Shown: positions 11,501-23,214 of the stretch, piece after piece
Layout: every line of letters begins with the position of its first letter
Position numbering within the stretch: position 1 is the stretch's first letter
Assembly (NCBI GenBank): GCA_014155875.1
Contig: JACEFZ010011098.1
Coordinates: 87,651 to 151,650, forward strand
Length of the DNA: 64,000 nucleotides
Source: Cepaea nemoralis
Taxonomy: Eukaryota > Mollusca > Gastropoda > Stylommatophora > Helicidae
Direction: 5' to 3'
Translations under genes and position numbers: made by a program
The notes under the pieces: model-generated
Databases searched by the model: none
What the model was told of the DNA's origin: nothing
Seen by the model: only the letters and a program-made list of their open reading frames with translations

Positions 11501-14500
11501 TAGATAACTGACATTGTTGTATTGACAGTTGGATAGATAACTGACATTGTTTGTATTGACAGTTGGATAGATAACTGACATTTTTGCATTGACAGTTGGA
11601 TAGATAACTGACATTTTTGCATTGACAGTTGGATAGATAACTGACATTGTTTGTATTGACAGTTGGATAGATAACTGACATTGTTGTATTGACAGTTGGA
11701 TAGATAACTGACATTTTTGATTGACAGTTGGATAGATAACTGACATTTTTTTCATTGACAGTTGGATAGATAACTGACATTTTTGCATTGACAGTTTGGG
11801 TAGATAACTGACATTGTTGTATTGACAGTTAAAAGATAACTGACATTTTTGTATTGACAGTTGGATAGATAAAGGGCATTTTGTATTGACAGTTTTGGGT
11901 AGATAAAATGACATTGTTGATTGACAGTTGGATAGATAACTAATTTTTTTTTATTGACAGTTTGGGTAGATAACTAATTTTTTTTTTATTGAAAGTTGGA
12001 TAGATAACTGGCATTTTTTGTATTGACAGTTGGATAGATAACTGACATTGTTTTTTTTTAAAAGTTGGATAGAAAAACTGACATTTTTTGATTGAAAGTT
12101 GGATAGATAACTGACATTTTTGCATTTACAAATTTAAAAGATAACTGACATTTTTGTATTGACAGTTGGATAGATAACTGACATTTTTTTATTGAAAGTT
12201 TGGGTAGATAACTGACATTGTTTTTATTGACAATTTGGGTAGATAACGGGCATTGTTTTATTGAAAAAAGGGTGATTTAAATGCATTTGTTTTATTGACA
12301 GTTGGATAAATAATTTTACAAATTTTTTGCATTGGGAAAAATTAAAAATTTTTCTGACATTTTTTTTTTATTGACAGTTGGATAGATAAATGACATTTTT
12401 TTTATTGACAGTTGGATAGTTAAAATGACCAAAATTTTTGATTGACAGTTGGGGTAGATAACTGACTTTTTTTTTATTGGGCCTTTGGATAGATAAAAGG
12501 ACATTGTTTGTTGACGGGTTTGGGTAATAAAATGACATTTTTTTGTATTGACAGTTTTGGATAGATAATGACATTTTTGTATTGACAGTTGGATAGATAA
12601 ATGAAATTTTTGTTTTTACAGTTGGATAGAAAAAACTGACATTTTTTTTGTTTTTTTGACAGGGGGGTTTGGGCTAGGAAAAAACTAACCAAAATTGGTA
12701 TTGACAGTTGGATAGATAACGGACATTGTTGTATTGACAGTTGGATAGATAAACTGACATTGTTGTATTTGACAGTTGGATAGATAACTGACATTTTGGC
12801 ATTGACAGTTGGATAGATAACTGACATTTTTGTTAATTGTGACAGTTGGATAGATAACTGAACATTGTTGCATTGACAGTTGGATAGATAACTGCATTTT
12901 TGCATTGACAGTTGGATAGATAACTGACATTGTTGCATTGACAGTTGGATAGATAACTGACATTGGTTGTATTGACAGTTGGATAGCATAACTGACATTT
13001 GTTGTATTGACAGTTGGATAGATAACCTGACATTGTTGTATTGACCAGTTGGATAGATAACTGACATTTTTGCATTGACAGTTGGATAGATAACTGACAT
13101 TTTTGCATTGACAGTTGGATAGATAACTGACATTTTTGCATTGACAGTTGGATAGATAACTGACATTGTTGTATTGACAGTTGGATAGATAACTGACATT
13201 GTTGTATTGACAGTTGGATAGATAACTGACATTTTTGTATTGACAGTTGGATAGATAACTGACATTGTTGTATTGACAGTTGGATAGATAACTGACATTG
13301 GTTGTATTGACAGTTGGATAGATAACTGACATTGTTGTATTGACAGTTGGATAGATAACTGACATTTTTGTATTGACAGTTGGATAGATAACTGACATTT
13401 TTGCATTGACAGTTGGATAGATAACTGACATTGTTGTATTGGACAGTTTGGATAGATAACTGACATTGTTGTATTGACAGTTGGATAGATAACTGACATT
13501 GTTGTATTGACAGTTGGATAGATAACTGACATTTTTGTATTGACAGTTGGATAGATAACTGACATTTTTGCATTGACAGTTGGATAGATAACTGACATTG
13601 TTGTATTGACAGTTGGATAGATAACTGACATTGTTGTATTGACAGTTGGATAGATAACTGACATTGTTGTATTGACAGTTGGATAGATAACTGACATTTT
13701 TGCATTGACAGTTGGATAGATAACTGACATTTTTGCATTGACAGTTGGATAGATAACTGACATTGTTGTATTGACAGTTTAATAGATAACTGACATTGTT
13801 GTATTGACAGTTGGATAGATAACTGACATTTTTGTATTGACAGTTGGATAGATAACGGACATTGTTGTATTGACAGTTGGATAGATAACTGACATTGTTG
13901 CATTGACAGCTGGATAGATAACTGACATTGTTGTATTGACAGTTTGGATAGATAACTGACATTTTTGTATTGACAGTTGGATAGATAACTGACATTTTTG
14001 CATTGACAGTTGGATAGATAACTGACATTGTTGTATTGAACAGTTGGATAGCTAACGTATTTTTTTTTTAAATGACAAGTGGGATAGATAACTATTTTTT
14101 TTTTTTAAATTGAAAGTTGGATAGATAACTAACATTTTTGTGTTTTTTCAATACTGATGTATTCAAGGTTAAGATAGACAACTCGACATTTTTGTTATGT
14201 AAGTTGGATAGATAACTGACATTGTTTTAATTGGACAGTTGGATAGCATAACTGACATTTTTGTATTGACAGTTGGATAGATAACGGACATTGTTGTATT
14301 GACAGTTGGATAGATAACTGACATTGTTGCATTGACAGTCTGGATAGATAACTGACATTGTTGTATTGACAGTTGGATAGATAACTGGACATTTTGTATT
14401 GACAGTTGGATAGATAACTGACATTTTTGCATTGACAGTTGGATAGATAACTGACATTGTTGTATTGACAGTTGGATAGATAACTATTTTTTTTTTTTAA

Positions 14501-15005
14501 ATTGAAAGTTGGATAGATAACTATTTTTTTTTTAAATTGAAAGTTGGATAGATAACTGGCATTTTTGTGTTTTTCAATACTGATGTATTCAAGGTTAGAT
14601 AGACAACTGACATTGTTTTTATTTAAAGTTGGATAGATAACTGACAATGTTTTTTAAAAATTGAAAGTTGGATACATAACTGACATTTATGTATTGAAAG
14701 TTGGATAGATAACTGACATTTTTGTATTGAATGTTGGATAGATAACTAACATTTTTTTTTTAAATTGAAAGTTGGATAGATAGCTGTAATTTTTGTGTAT
14801 TTCTATACTGGTGTATTCAAGGTTAGATAGACAACTGACATTGTTTTTATTGAAAAAAAGGATCGATAACTTGCAATTGTTTTTTTTTTAACATTGAAAG
14901 TTGGATAAATATTTGACATTTTCGTAGTGAAAGTTGGATAGATAACTGACATTTTTTTTTAAATTGAAAGTTGGATAGATAAATGACATTTTTTTTACAA
15001 TTGAA
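8560..15005. repeat. 33-bp minisatellite array, about 6.4 kb
   Basis: The unit reads about TTGACAGTTGGATAGATAAC plus 13 further bases, 33 bp in total. From 8560 to about 11900 the array is highly regular (roughly 100 units). From 11900 to 12690 it is degenerate. From 12690 to 14040 it is regular again, and to 15005 it decays with T-rich insertions. Variants differ mainly at two sites (T/G before TTG; C/T after it) and form higher-order blocks. Because 33 is divisible by 3 and the minus-strand unit lacks stop codons in all three frames, long ORFs (up to 1268 codons) appear on the minus strand. They are products of the array, not genes. Confidence 0.97.
14130..14850. repeat. Interspersed ~50-bp block within the decaying minisatellite end
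   Basis: A non-unit segment (TGTGTTTTTCAATACTGATG then TATTCAAGGTTAGATAGACAACT-like) recurs around 14133, 14567 and 14794. The decayed distal part was therefore amplified in blocks of several hundred base pairs that carried the interruption along. Confidence 0.8.
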
Positions 15006-15240
15006 AGTTCAGAAAAGCTTTCTCTTTCTTATCGTTGTGTGTGTAATTTATGAGATGTTGAGAAATCGCCGTGGAGGCCGTGTTATTATTGTCTGTCGTC
15101 TGCACATGCATTCCTAAAGACTGATTGAAGACTGATTAATTCCCTTTTCCACACACTTTGGTATATATTTATGTTCGGCCACTCAACTTGCTGTCTTTCA
15201 ATTCTGCATATGTTAAATGCTTGCCACTCACACTGGAATT

Positions 15241-15415
15241 CTTAGTTTTCTTCTGCGTTCATCCGGAGTTTTTTTTTTTTTTCTCTGACGTGATTGCGCT
15301 GCGCCTGTTTACAGCAGAGCTGCGTTCTTGCGCCGTTAGGCCGACACATCCGACTTCTGCGGGTATTTGTTGACAGGGTTATCCATACCGAGGGTTTTTT
15401 AGGACGTTTGACTCT
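15241..15415 (-). mobile_element. SINE with (GAA)n tail, longest copy
   Basis: This 175-bp element is flanked by a perfect 11-bp duplication ACACTGGAATT (15230-15240 and 15416-15426). On the minus strand it starts AGAGTCAAACG and ends GAACGCAGAAG, a short GAA-type tail. It shares its body with 48512-48692 and 50401-50547 and reaches further at the 5' end than either. No tRNA cloverleaf is evident. The GAA tail resembles that of LINE A (19960-19975). Confidence 0.9.
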
Positions 15416-15426
15416 ACACTGGAATT

Positions 15427-15590
15427 GATAAATACATTGTATTTGGTGTACGGAGACAATGATTCTTTTACAGATGGATTAAGTTTAGTATTAGGAGGTT
15501 TTATATCAGATCATTGGTTCAGCAGTAAAGAATGTTTGGCTTACTGCTGTTTTAAGTGGATTGGGTATTCATTTCATTACGTGACACAAA
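15427..15590. other. Unassigned stretch between SINE and LINE B
   Basis: No domain or repeat was recognised. It may include more of the 5' part of the LINE B copy that becomes recognisable at about 15591. Confidence 0.4.
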
Positions 15591-15781
15591 AAGATTCTAC
15601 TCTAGAAGATGGTTTACCACTTCTACTTCAGATTTAGCTTTCTGCACAGGAGACATCCTCCACAAAATCGATCGCCATGTGCTTGACCAATTAGCAGGCA
15701 GTGACCACAGACCAATCCAGCTTGTAATGAATATGGAGTATGTTCCACAGGAGCAAAAGCCTTTGCCTCGCTGGAATTACA
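15591..15781 (+). pseudogene. LINE family B, endonuclease C-terminus (5' part of split copy)
   Basis: The translated stretch includes DLAFCTGDI, then LAGSDHRPIQLVM and LPRWNY. SDHRP is the conserved C-terminal motif of LINE AP-endonucleases. The open frame breaks off exactly at the TSD GCTGGAATTACA (15770-15781) and resumes after the LINE A insertion at 19976. This is the upstream half of an older LINE split by the younger one. Everything upstream of the last endonuclease segment is missing or unrecognisable. Confidence 0.85.
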
Positions 15782-16255
15782 GGGTTCCAAACGTTGCTGT
15801 ATGTAGCCGAGGCGCGGTGTTGGGGTGAGCGCCCAACATTGCTCAAATACCTCAATGGCTCGTGAATACATAACCTATGCAGCAAAAGTCCAACTCCTGG
15901 CCTTCACGTGGCGGACCTGTTTAAACTAACAGGAGAAGGGGCGACGGCGAGTCTCTGGCGCCGGAAAATAACCAGTATGCTCTAGATGTGTATGCACGTA
16001 CATGCATGCGCAGACAGGTGTGTGCGCGCATACACATCTACACTCGAGTGAGACCACAGTCTGCTCTAGCAAAGAAAGGTGCTGAAGACGGAGGCAACCA
16101 GCCAAGAGGCGCACCACAGAAATCAGGATGCCACGCAATCACGCAAAATGGAATATGTCGACTACTGCTAATCGTTATGGTGCTCGCCCTGCTTTGGACC
16201 CCCAGGCAGGTGCAGTCGAAAGGGTCCAACCCCAACTACTGGAGGTCCTTCTCAG
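15782..16255 (+). other. 5' region of LINE A
   Basis: This is the leader ahead of the LINE A ORF. A 97-codon ORF (15988-16281) overlaps the start of the main ORF in another frame and resembles no ORF1 I know. The main frame is open from 16172. A sequence around 16262-16290 encodes CGARGHENRTTGH, a Cys/His-rich stretch that is suggestive of, but not a proper, zinc knuckle. Confidence 0.5.
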
Positions 16256-19200
16256 ATGTCCTGTGGAGCCAGGGGACATGAGAATAGGACGACTGGCCAT
16301 ACTAAACGAAGACTTAAAATAATGCACTGGAATGCGGAGGGAGTCAGCAACAAAAAAATAGAATTAGAAAAAATCTTGGACCAAGAAAAAGTAAGCATAT
16401 GTTGCTTGCAAGAAACTCACCTCAATGAAAATATAGCCTTCAAAATCAGAGGCTACCAGTGTTACCGATCTGACCGAAAGAACAGGCGAAAAGGTGGGAT
16501 ACTGACCCTTGTAAGAAATAACATCATGGCTTCCCAAATCAAAGTCTACATGGAAGGGGCTGAGTATCAGACACTTAACCTTAAGACAGGTAATACAGAT
16601 CTACATCTGATCAATTGCTACTGTCCAAGTGACAGCCCACAGGCACTGGACACTCTACCACTAAAAGAAAAAATGATTGTGTGTGGCGATTTCAACAGCC
16701 ACTCGCAGAGCTGGGGCTATGATCACATGGACCAGAGAGGAAAGAGACTGGAAGACTGGCAGGATGAGAATAGATTCATGTTGATTAACAAGCCGTCCGA
16801 CCCACATACTTTCTACTCGAGATCATGACACTCTACAACTACACTTGACCTGGCTTTTCATTCACCAGACCTGGAGTGGAACATTACACGAACTGTTGGG
16901 AAACAACTTGGTGGCAGTGACCATCGGCCAGTCTTTCTAACCGTAGAAAATGAGCTTGTAAGTGAAAGCAGCACCCTCTCGAGGTGGAACTACAAGAAAG
17001 CAGACTGGGCAATGTACAAGCATCGCACCAGCATACTGGTTAGAAACCTGAACACTGAGAAAGACATAAATAAAGCAGTTGAAGAGTTTGGGAAATGCAT
17101 ACTACAGGCAGCGCGAGAAACAGTACCAAGAGGAGCCCGTAAACAATATAAACCCTACTGGAGTAGTGAACTGGAACAGTTGCATACTGATGTTGAAGTG
17201 TGTAGAAAGCAAGCAGAGGCCACACCCAGCCAAGAGCACCACAATAAATTTCAGCATGCAAAAGCCAAATTTCAAAGGGCCAAGCTGCAGGCTAGACGGA
17301 AAAGCTGGCAGGAGAAAACAGAGTCTCTGAACTTTGAAAGAGACACAAGGAAATTGTGGAAGCTAATAAAACAGCTTAATGACGAGGGCACAGGGAGAAA
17401 CTCAAAAATTGCACTACATAAAGATGGAAAAATCTTAACAAGAAAGCAAGCAGCTGACCATTTTGCGGACTCGTTCGCACAAGATAGCAATATCAAAATT
17501 AGTCCAGAGAAACAACAAGAGATTCGAGAGAAACGACAACATACAGGACAGAAGGAAATAGTACATGAGGTTCTGGAGGCACCCATCACAATCAGCGAAC
17601 TGGAGCTAGCCATATCAAAACTGAAAATGAGAAAGTCACCAGGAGCTGATGGTATCTCCAATGAAATGATCAGGAACCTAGGAACAGAGGCCAAAACAAA
17701 GCTGTTGCAGATCTTCAATAACAGCTGGACCTTAGGCAGTGTTCCACAAGCCTGGAGAGAAGCAATCATGATACCCCTCCTAAAATCAGGGAAAGATGGT
17801 TCCATTGCCTCTAGCTACAGACCAATTAGCCTCACCAGCTGTCTCTGCAAAACACTGGAGCGCATCATCAATCACAGACTGCAGTGGTACATTGAAAGTA
17901 AAAACATCCTTGTGCCACAGCAGGCTGGCTTTAGGCAGTGCTACTCTACGGAAGATCAGACAACCTACCTCTCTCAAGAAATTGAGGATGCATTCCAAGA
18001 GAAGAAGCTGGTGCTTGCGGCATGGATAGATCTGAAGAAAGCCTTTGACAAAGTCTGGAAAGAAGGTCTGATGAAGAAACTGAGAAACTGCAAAGTCAAT
18101 GGAAGAATGTACAAATGGGTGAAAGCATACTTGCACAACAGAAGAGCCCGAGTACAGATAGACGGACTCAAGAGCAAGAAAGTACTACTGCGTCACGGTG
18201 TCCCCCAGGGCGGAGTCTTGTCCCCCACACTTTTTCTAATCTTCATCAATGATCTTGTTGCTCACCTACCGCTTGGAATTAAAGCGGCAATGTACGCCGA
18301 TGACCTGGTTCTATGGAGCACAAATGAATATGCATCAGTGGCCACCAGATTGCTACAAAGAGCTGTAGATACATTTGCTGCATGGGCAAATAGATGGTGT
18401 GTCAGCATAAACACTGACAAGTGCAGCACAACCCTATTTACCCTCTCTCCAAAACAAAAGGCAGGGATCATCCAGATAAATGGAACACCCCTAAGAGAAG
18501 ATAAAGAACCAACATACCTTGGAGTAACATTTGATGGCAAGCTGACATGGAGAAAGCACATCAACAAAGCAGTAGCAAAAGCCAGAAGGAAAATAGCCAT
18601 CATGAGAAAGCTAAGTGGAACCACATGGGGAGCCAGTACGAAAATACTTAGCAAAGTTTACCAACAGAGCATACGACCACACCTGGAATATGGGTCAACT
18701 GCGTGGAGTTCAGCATCAAATACCACACTACAAGAGCTGGACAAGGTGCAAAATCAAGCACTTAGAGTCACCACAGGAGGGATGAGATCAACCCCTATAG
18801 TGGAAATGGAGAAGATGGGGAGGACACAGGCACTGAGTGAGCGCAGAGATACGAAAACGCTAATACAAGCAGAAAAGTTCCTCAGTTTGCCAGGCCACCC
18901 TATGAAGAACAGATTTGAAAACCTAGCTATGGGGCGGTTGAAAAGAAGTAGTTTTATCCACCAGGCCAAACGACTCTGCAGAGAAACCACTGATCTGCCC
19001 ACAGTTGGTATCCCCCTAACAACTATTCCAGAGCGAACTCCATGGAAAGATGAGCATAGACTATCGTTACAAATCCAGACAAAAGTGAGATGAATATTTG
19101 ACAAGGAAGAACAGAACAGTGTGCAGCGCAGAACAGCCACTCTCAGCTTCCTTGATGAAGAATACCCACAGGACCTCTGGATCCGAGTCTACACAGATGG

Positions 19201-19942
19201 GTCAGCACAAAATGCTGTTCGAAATGGAGGAGCGGGAGTGTACATAGAATACCCAAATAATACTAGGGACACAGCCAGAGTACCGACAGGAAAGTACTGC
19301 CATAACTATGATGCCGAAATTGAGGCAATCAAGATAGCAACAGAGAAATTACTAAATAACAGCAATGGTACTCAACCTGTGGTGCTACTAACAGATGCAA
19401 AATCAGTACTCGAGGCGCTCCTCTCTGGGAAATTGCCAGTACTAAGGACACTACTTTCTGAACTTAGCAGTCAGCATAAAGTCACCATACAGTGGATACC
19501 ATCCCACTGTGGAGTACCCGGAAACGACAGAGCTGATCAATTGGCTAAGGAAGGAGCCAAAGAGGAACAGCCTGATGTGCCGGTTACATACCACCAAAAG
19601 AAAAGAATGATCAAATCAGTCAGAAAGCCACCAAAACCTGCTCAAGATGACTACCACATTATGGACAGACCAGAACAAGTCATTATTCTGCGCCTCAGAA
19701 CAGGACACAATAGATTACGCAACCACATGTATACACAATTCAAGATTGGTGAAACAGCCATGTGCACATGTGGATTGGCGTCGCAGACAGCAGAGCACAT
19801 ACTCCAAGACTGCCCAAAATATAACATATCTAGGCAAACCTTCTGGCCTAGAGAGACGACAGTGGAAGATAAACTCTATGGACCACTGTGTGAACTGAAA
19901 AAAACAGTTCAATTCATGCAAGAGACGACATTGCAGATATAG
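16256..19942 (+). pseudogene. LINE A ORF2: endonuclease-RT-RNase H, two in-frame TGA stops
   Basis: The reading frame spans 1229 codons, with TGA at 16826-16828 and 19091-19093 as the only interruptions and no frameshift. Endonuclease (codons about 20-235): IMHWNAEG, CLQETHL, GDFNSHSQ, SDHRPV (after the first stop). Reverse transcriptase (about 440-760): SPGADGISNEM, YRPISLTSC, AWIDLKKAFDKVW, GVPQGGVLSPTLF, MYADDLVLW, TYLGVTFDGKLTW. RNase H (about 975-1110): YTDGSAQN, LTDAKSV, IPSHCGVPGNDRADQLAKEG. C-terminus: CTCGLASQTAEHILQDCP. All key catalytic residues are present. The protein would nick DNA and prime reverse transcription of its own RNA; as written, the stops split it into three pieces. 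ATG at 16256 is the first methionine codon after the last upstream stop. Confidence 0.95.
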
Positions 19943-19975
19943 ACATATTTCAAGCGAACGAAAGAAGAAGAAGAA

Positions 19976-21135
19976 GCTGGAATTACAAACGAGCTGATTG
20001 GGATAGATTTGCCATACTAACAGACAAATACTGTGAAAACATAAAAACACAACATGGCAACACGAAACAAATGGTAGATAGACTAATGAAAGCATTAATA
20101 CAGACGGCCACTGAGTCCATTCCAAGAGGAGCGAGAAAAAATTACAAACCATACTGAACTGTAGAACTACAGATTTTGGAGGACAAAGTTGAAGATGCCA
20201 GGAAGACAGCAGACAGAGAACAAACAACTGAAGCAAACATCTCTCCCAAAGCCATCTCAGGAAAATATAAAAGAACAGTAAATCAAACAACAAGAGGTTT
20301 TTGGAAGGAAAAAACGGAAGACCTAAACTTTGACAGGGATGGAAACAAACTATGGAAACTAGAGAAAGCCACGAACAACGAATGGCCCAGAAACAAACAA
20401 ATAACAAGCAAACAAGGAAATGCTTTGCTTACAGGAAAAAAGGCTGCAAATTCACTAATGGAACACTATGATAGTGCAAACCACACTGATATTACAACTG
20501 AACAGAAGAAAGCCATCAAAGATAAACAGACACATCGTAGTAATACAGAGACAGCAGCAGAATATATGACTGCAAATCTAAAAATGGAATAAATGGAACA
20601 GACAATGAATACCCTAAAAAAGAAGAAATTACCAGGAAAGGATGGAATCACAAATGATATTCTAATAGTACAAGGCACTAAAGCAAAGAAGAAACTACTA
20701 GCAGTCCTAAATTACAGCTAGAAGAGAAGAATAGTCCCACAGTCATGGAAGGAAGCTATAGTTATACCAGTCCCAAAGAAAGGAACAGACTTGGAAGAAC
20801 CAAATGGCTATCGACCTATCAGTCTACTTAGCTGTGTAGGAAAATTACTCATTATCAATGGCAGGATAACATGCATCTGGAAGAAAACCAACCCTTAACA
20901 CCACACCAAGCAGGATTCAGAAAGTACAGATCCACTGAAGATCAAATAACCTATATAGCTCAGGAAATAGAGGATGCCTTCCAAGAGAAAAAGCACACAC
21001 TAGCGATCTGGATAGATTTAGAAAAAAGCATTTGATAAAGTATGGAAGGAAGGACTGAAAGTAAAACTGCAAAAAATGCATATTTGTGGGAAAATGTACA
21101 AATGGATTAGCCACTACCTTGAGACAGAACTTGTC
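19976..21135 (+). pseudogene. LINE family B, RT region (3' part of split copy)
   Basis: The frame resumes at WNYKRADWDRF immediately after the LINE A insertion and continues through an arginine-rich linker into RT motifs (KEAIVIPVPKKG, GYRPISLLSC, FRKYRSTEDQITYIAQE, KVWKEGLKVKLQ). It holds several stops and frameshifts and ends abruptly near 21135, before the catalytic YADD region. It is closely similar at nucleotide level to 53208-53650, which identifies family B. The copy was already 3'-truncated or was deleted later. Confidence 0.9.
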
Positions 21136-21475
21136 ACAATTAAGACTTTAATGTTGTTAATTTGTTAGCACACATGTTGTATGAAAATACAATGGCACAT
21201 TTATTTGCCCATAGCAGACACGGTAAGTCACTTAAGATGCTTAATCATCCCATGTCACTTAATCAGTGAAACTGTCTCTCCTGCCAGCATTCTGTTCACG
21301 CGTCGGTCAGTTGGACTTCAGTGTTGACTACTCGTTCAGAAAGCAATGGCAAACTGCTGAACGTAACATTGTCCAGCAAATCAAAAGCAACCAATTGGTG
21401 CCGTATGTGACTGCAACGTCCTGCAAAGGACACGCATTGTTTTCGTCAATGATTCATCCTCCCCCTCCCCATTTC

Positions 21476-21514
<39 letters not shown>

Positions 21515-22400
21515 ACTCGCGCGCGCGCGCACTTTTTCACCTCCTCTCATTCACCCCCAACCCTTTTCCAACTAAAAAAAAAAAAAAAAGAAAGAAAGAA
21601 ATTCCATAAACCCTTTACTTAAAATTCCCTAAATCCGTTACTTTTCTCTGACTCCATCAGCCGCATCTACCAATCCCTGGCGCCACAATCAGCCAGGCGT
21701 TCCGCTCCGGTTTCGAGCACTGCTAATCTACTTGCTTATCTACCTCATTACACAGGCGGGTCTGGCCGGTGAGGTCAAAGGGAAATAATTACTCATATTT
21801 CAGTGAAAACCCCTGTCGGCGGGGGCAGTTATGAGTATTCGCTCTTGAGCTGAGTCAGATTGTCCCCCCTATCGCGAGAGAAATTGAAGCGCAGGGGAAG
21901 TGAGTTTCTGTACGCAGTTGTAGTATCTAACTAATCAGTGTTCAAATCATTGAAATTTTTCATGAACCAGGCCTGGGGTGATTTAATTTCAGGGTAAGTG
22001 TCTTCATCAGACTGCAAGAACGGTAAAGTGAGAGCGGTAAAGTGAGAAAGGTAAAGTAATAACGGCAAAGCTACTTTACAAGAAAGATATTGCCGAAGAG
22101 CTCTGAAATATTAGACTTTCGCAAATACTAGGCGAGGACATTCCGATGCAGTATAATTTGTTTGCTTTTTCGTTTTACTTCGCAGCTCTTTCTTCCTAGA
22201 AAATTGGCTGGTTATCATTTTGTTTTTTCTAGCTCTTCTTCGCAGCTCTTTGTGGGAAGTGCGTCATCCCTAGTTAATCACCAGCGTAGATCAGGGGTCA
22301 ATGAGTCCAACCTTGGCGTGCGTTTGTGTAAACAGATATTGCACCCAAGGCTCTCTGTCTGCTCGTAGTTTTTGTCATCGCCCCTCTGCTGTGTGTAGCA
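21136..22400. other. Non-coding stretch with repeat R1 copy and CA/CG microsatellite
   Basis: About 21290-21440 matches repeat family R1 (TTCAGAAAGCAATGGCAAA and CTGCAACGTCCTGCAAAGGA blocks). (CA)n lies at about 21479-21508, (CG)n at 21519-21530 and an A-rich run at 21574-21600. A GGTAAAGTGAGA motif is repeated near 22023-22055. No gene was recognised. Confidence 0.7.
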
Positions 22401-22900
22401 ACCTTTCAGAAGTAGAGGCTGGGCCACGTATCTCGAATGGAGGATGAACGTATTCCTGAAGATCCACACGGAGAACAAGCCACAGGGAAGAGGCCAACCG
22501 GAAGACCCCAAATGCGATATAAGGATGTGTGTAAACAAGATATTAAAGCCCTTGGCATAGATACAGATACGTGGGAAAGAGTTGCAACAGACAGATGCTC
22601 CTGGAGAAGAGATGTATGAAACGGACTGGTGCTCTTTGAGCGCAATCTGATCCAACAAACTGAGGATAAGAGGCACAAGCAAAAAACGCAGTCAATTGCT
22701 GCCGGACCTGCCTCGTCTCACAGATGCGGAAACTGTGACAGAGACTGTCACTCTCGCATTGGACTATACAGTCACCAGCGGTGCTGTCAGGCGCCTCCCC
22801 AGCGGCACATCTCTATAGTCCCACAGGACTCAAAGAGGCCTACAACTACCAGAAGTAGAGAGGCATGCGTGTTCCAACGACACGAAGAGCTATGATGACT
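22400..22900 (+). pseudogene. LINE 3' end: RT C-terminal fragment with Cys/His motif
   Basis: The product contains MEDERIPEDPHGEQATGKRP, GRPQMRYKDVCKQDIKALGI and, 30 codons downstream in another frame, CGNCDRDCHSRIGLYSHQRC. This is the well-known C-terminal tail of a widespread animal LINE (GRP-RYKDVCK followed by C-x2-C-x3-C ... H). Stops and a frame change separate the parts. It ends about 80 bp before the palindromic element. Confidence 0.85.
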
Positions 22901-22973
22901 GTAGATCAGCTACTGGTAGGGTCTCCATAGTCGGACATATCAAGGAGTAAGGACCAGACAGCGCGATATACAA

Positions 22974-22979
22974 ACCCGC
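22974..22979. repeat. 6-bp target-site duplication, left
   Basis: ACCCGC lies directly left of the palindromic element; the identical hexamer directly follows its right end at 33719-33724. Confidence 0.85.
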
Positions 22980-22980
22980 A

Positions 22981-23140
22981 GTAGTTATATAGGAGGTCTA
23001 TTAGCCCCAAGGAGAAGGTGCCGCACCTCTTTTACTAAGAATAAAGAAGGAGGAGCGGTAGGTGCCGGGAGGAGCGGTCGTTTTTTACTAAGAATAAAGA
23101 AGGAGGTGCGGGACATAACTCATGAGTAAAAAAATCGTCT
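22981..23140. repeat. Subterminal short direct repeats
   Basis: Near the left terminus the block TTTACTAAGAATAAAGAAGG occurs twice (about 23031 and 23087), each followed by AGGAGCGG/AGGTGCGG-type sequence. The mirror image lies at about 33560-33715. Such repeats next to the ends are candidate binding sites for a terminal or recombination protein. Confidence 0.75.
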
Positions 23141-23214
23141 GTTTTTGTGATATTACCTCCCTTTTTTGAGAATTTTTTTTTTTAAAATTAAAATTTAATG
23201 ATTACTGTTATTAT

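Larger units (their letters stand above)
15782..19975 (+). mobile_element. LINE family A (I-like, with RNase H), nested insertion
   Basis: This 4194-bp non-LTR retrotransposon is flanked by a perfect 12-bp duplication GCTGGAATTACA (15770-15781 and 19976-19987) and ends in a GAA repeat tail (AAAGAAGAAGAAGAA). It contains about 470 bp of 5' sequence and one ORF with endonuclease, reverse transcriptase, RNase H and a C-terminal Cys/His motif. RNase H after RT places it in the I-like group (I/Ingi/Nimb-type). No gag-like ORF1 is present, so the copy is either 5'-truncated or of a single-ORF type. It sits inside an older relative (family B). Confidence 0.95.

Noticed and set aside
8108..11914. A 1268-codon minus-strand ORF and overlapping 1099- and 863-codon ORFs
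   Set aside because: They translate the 33-bp minisatellite; the unit is stop-free in all three antisense frames, and the product is an 11-residue repeat without other features.
8560..15005. CRISPR-like array of short direct repeats
   Set aside because: There are no unique spacers; units are contiguous 33-bp tandem repeats in eukaryotic DNA.
16826..19093. In-frame TGA codons as selenocysteine
   Set aside because: LINE proteins have no selenocysteine, there is no SECIS evidence, and C-to-T decay is the simpler explanation.
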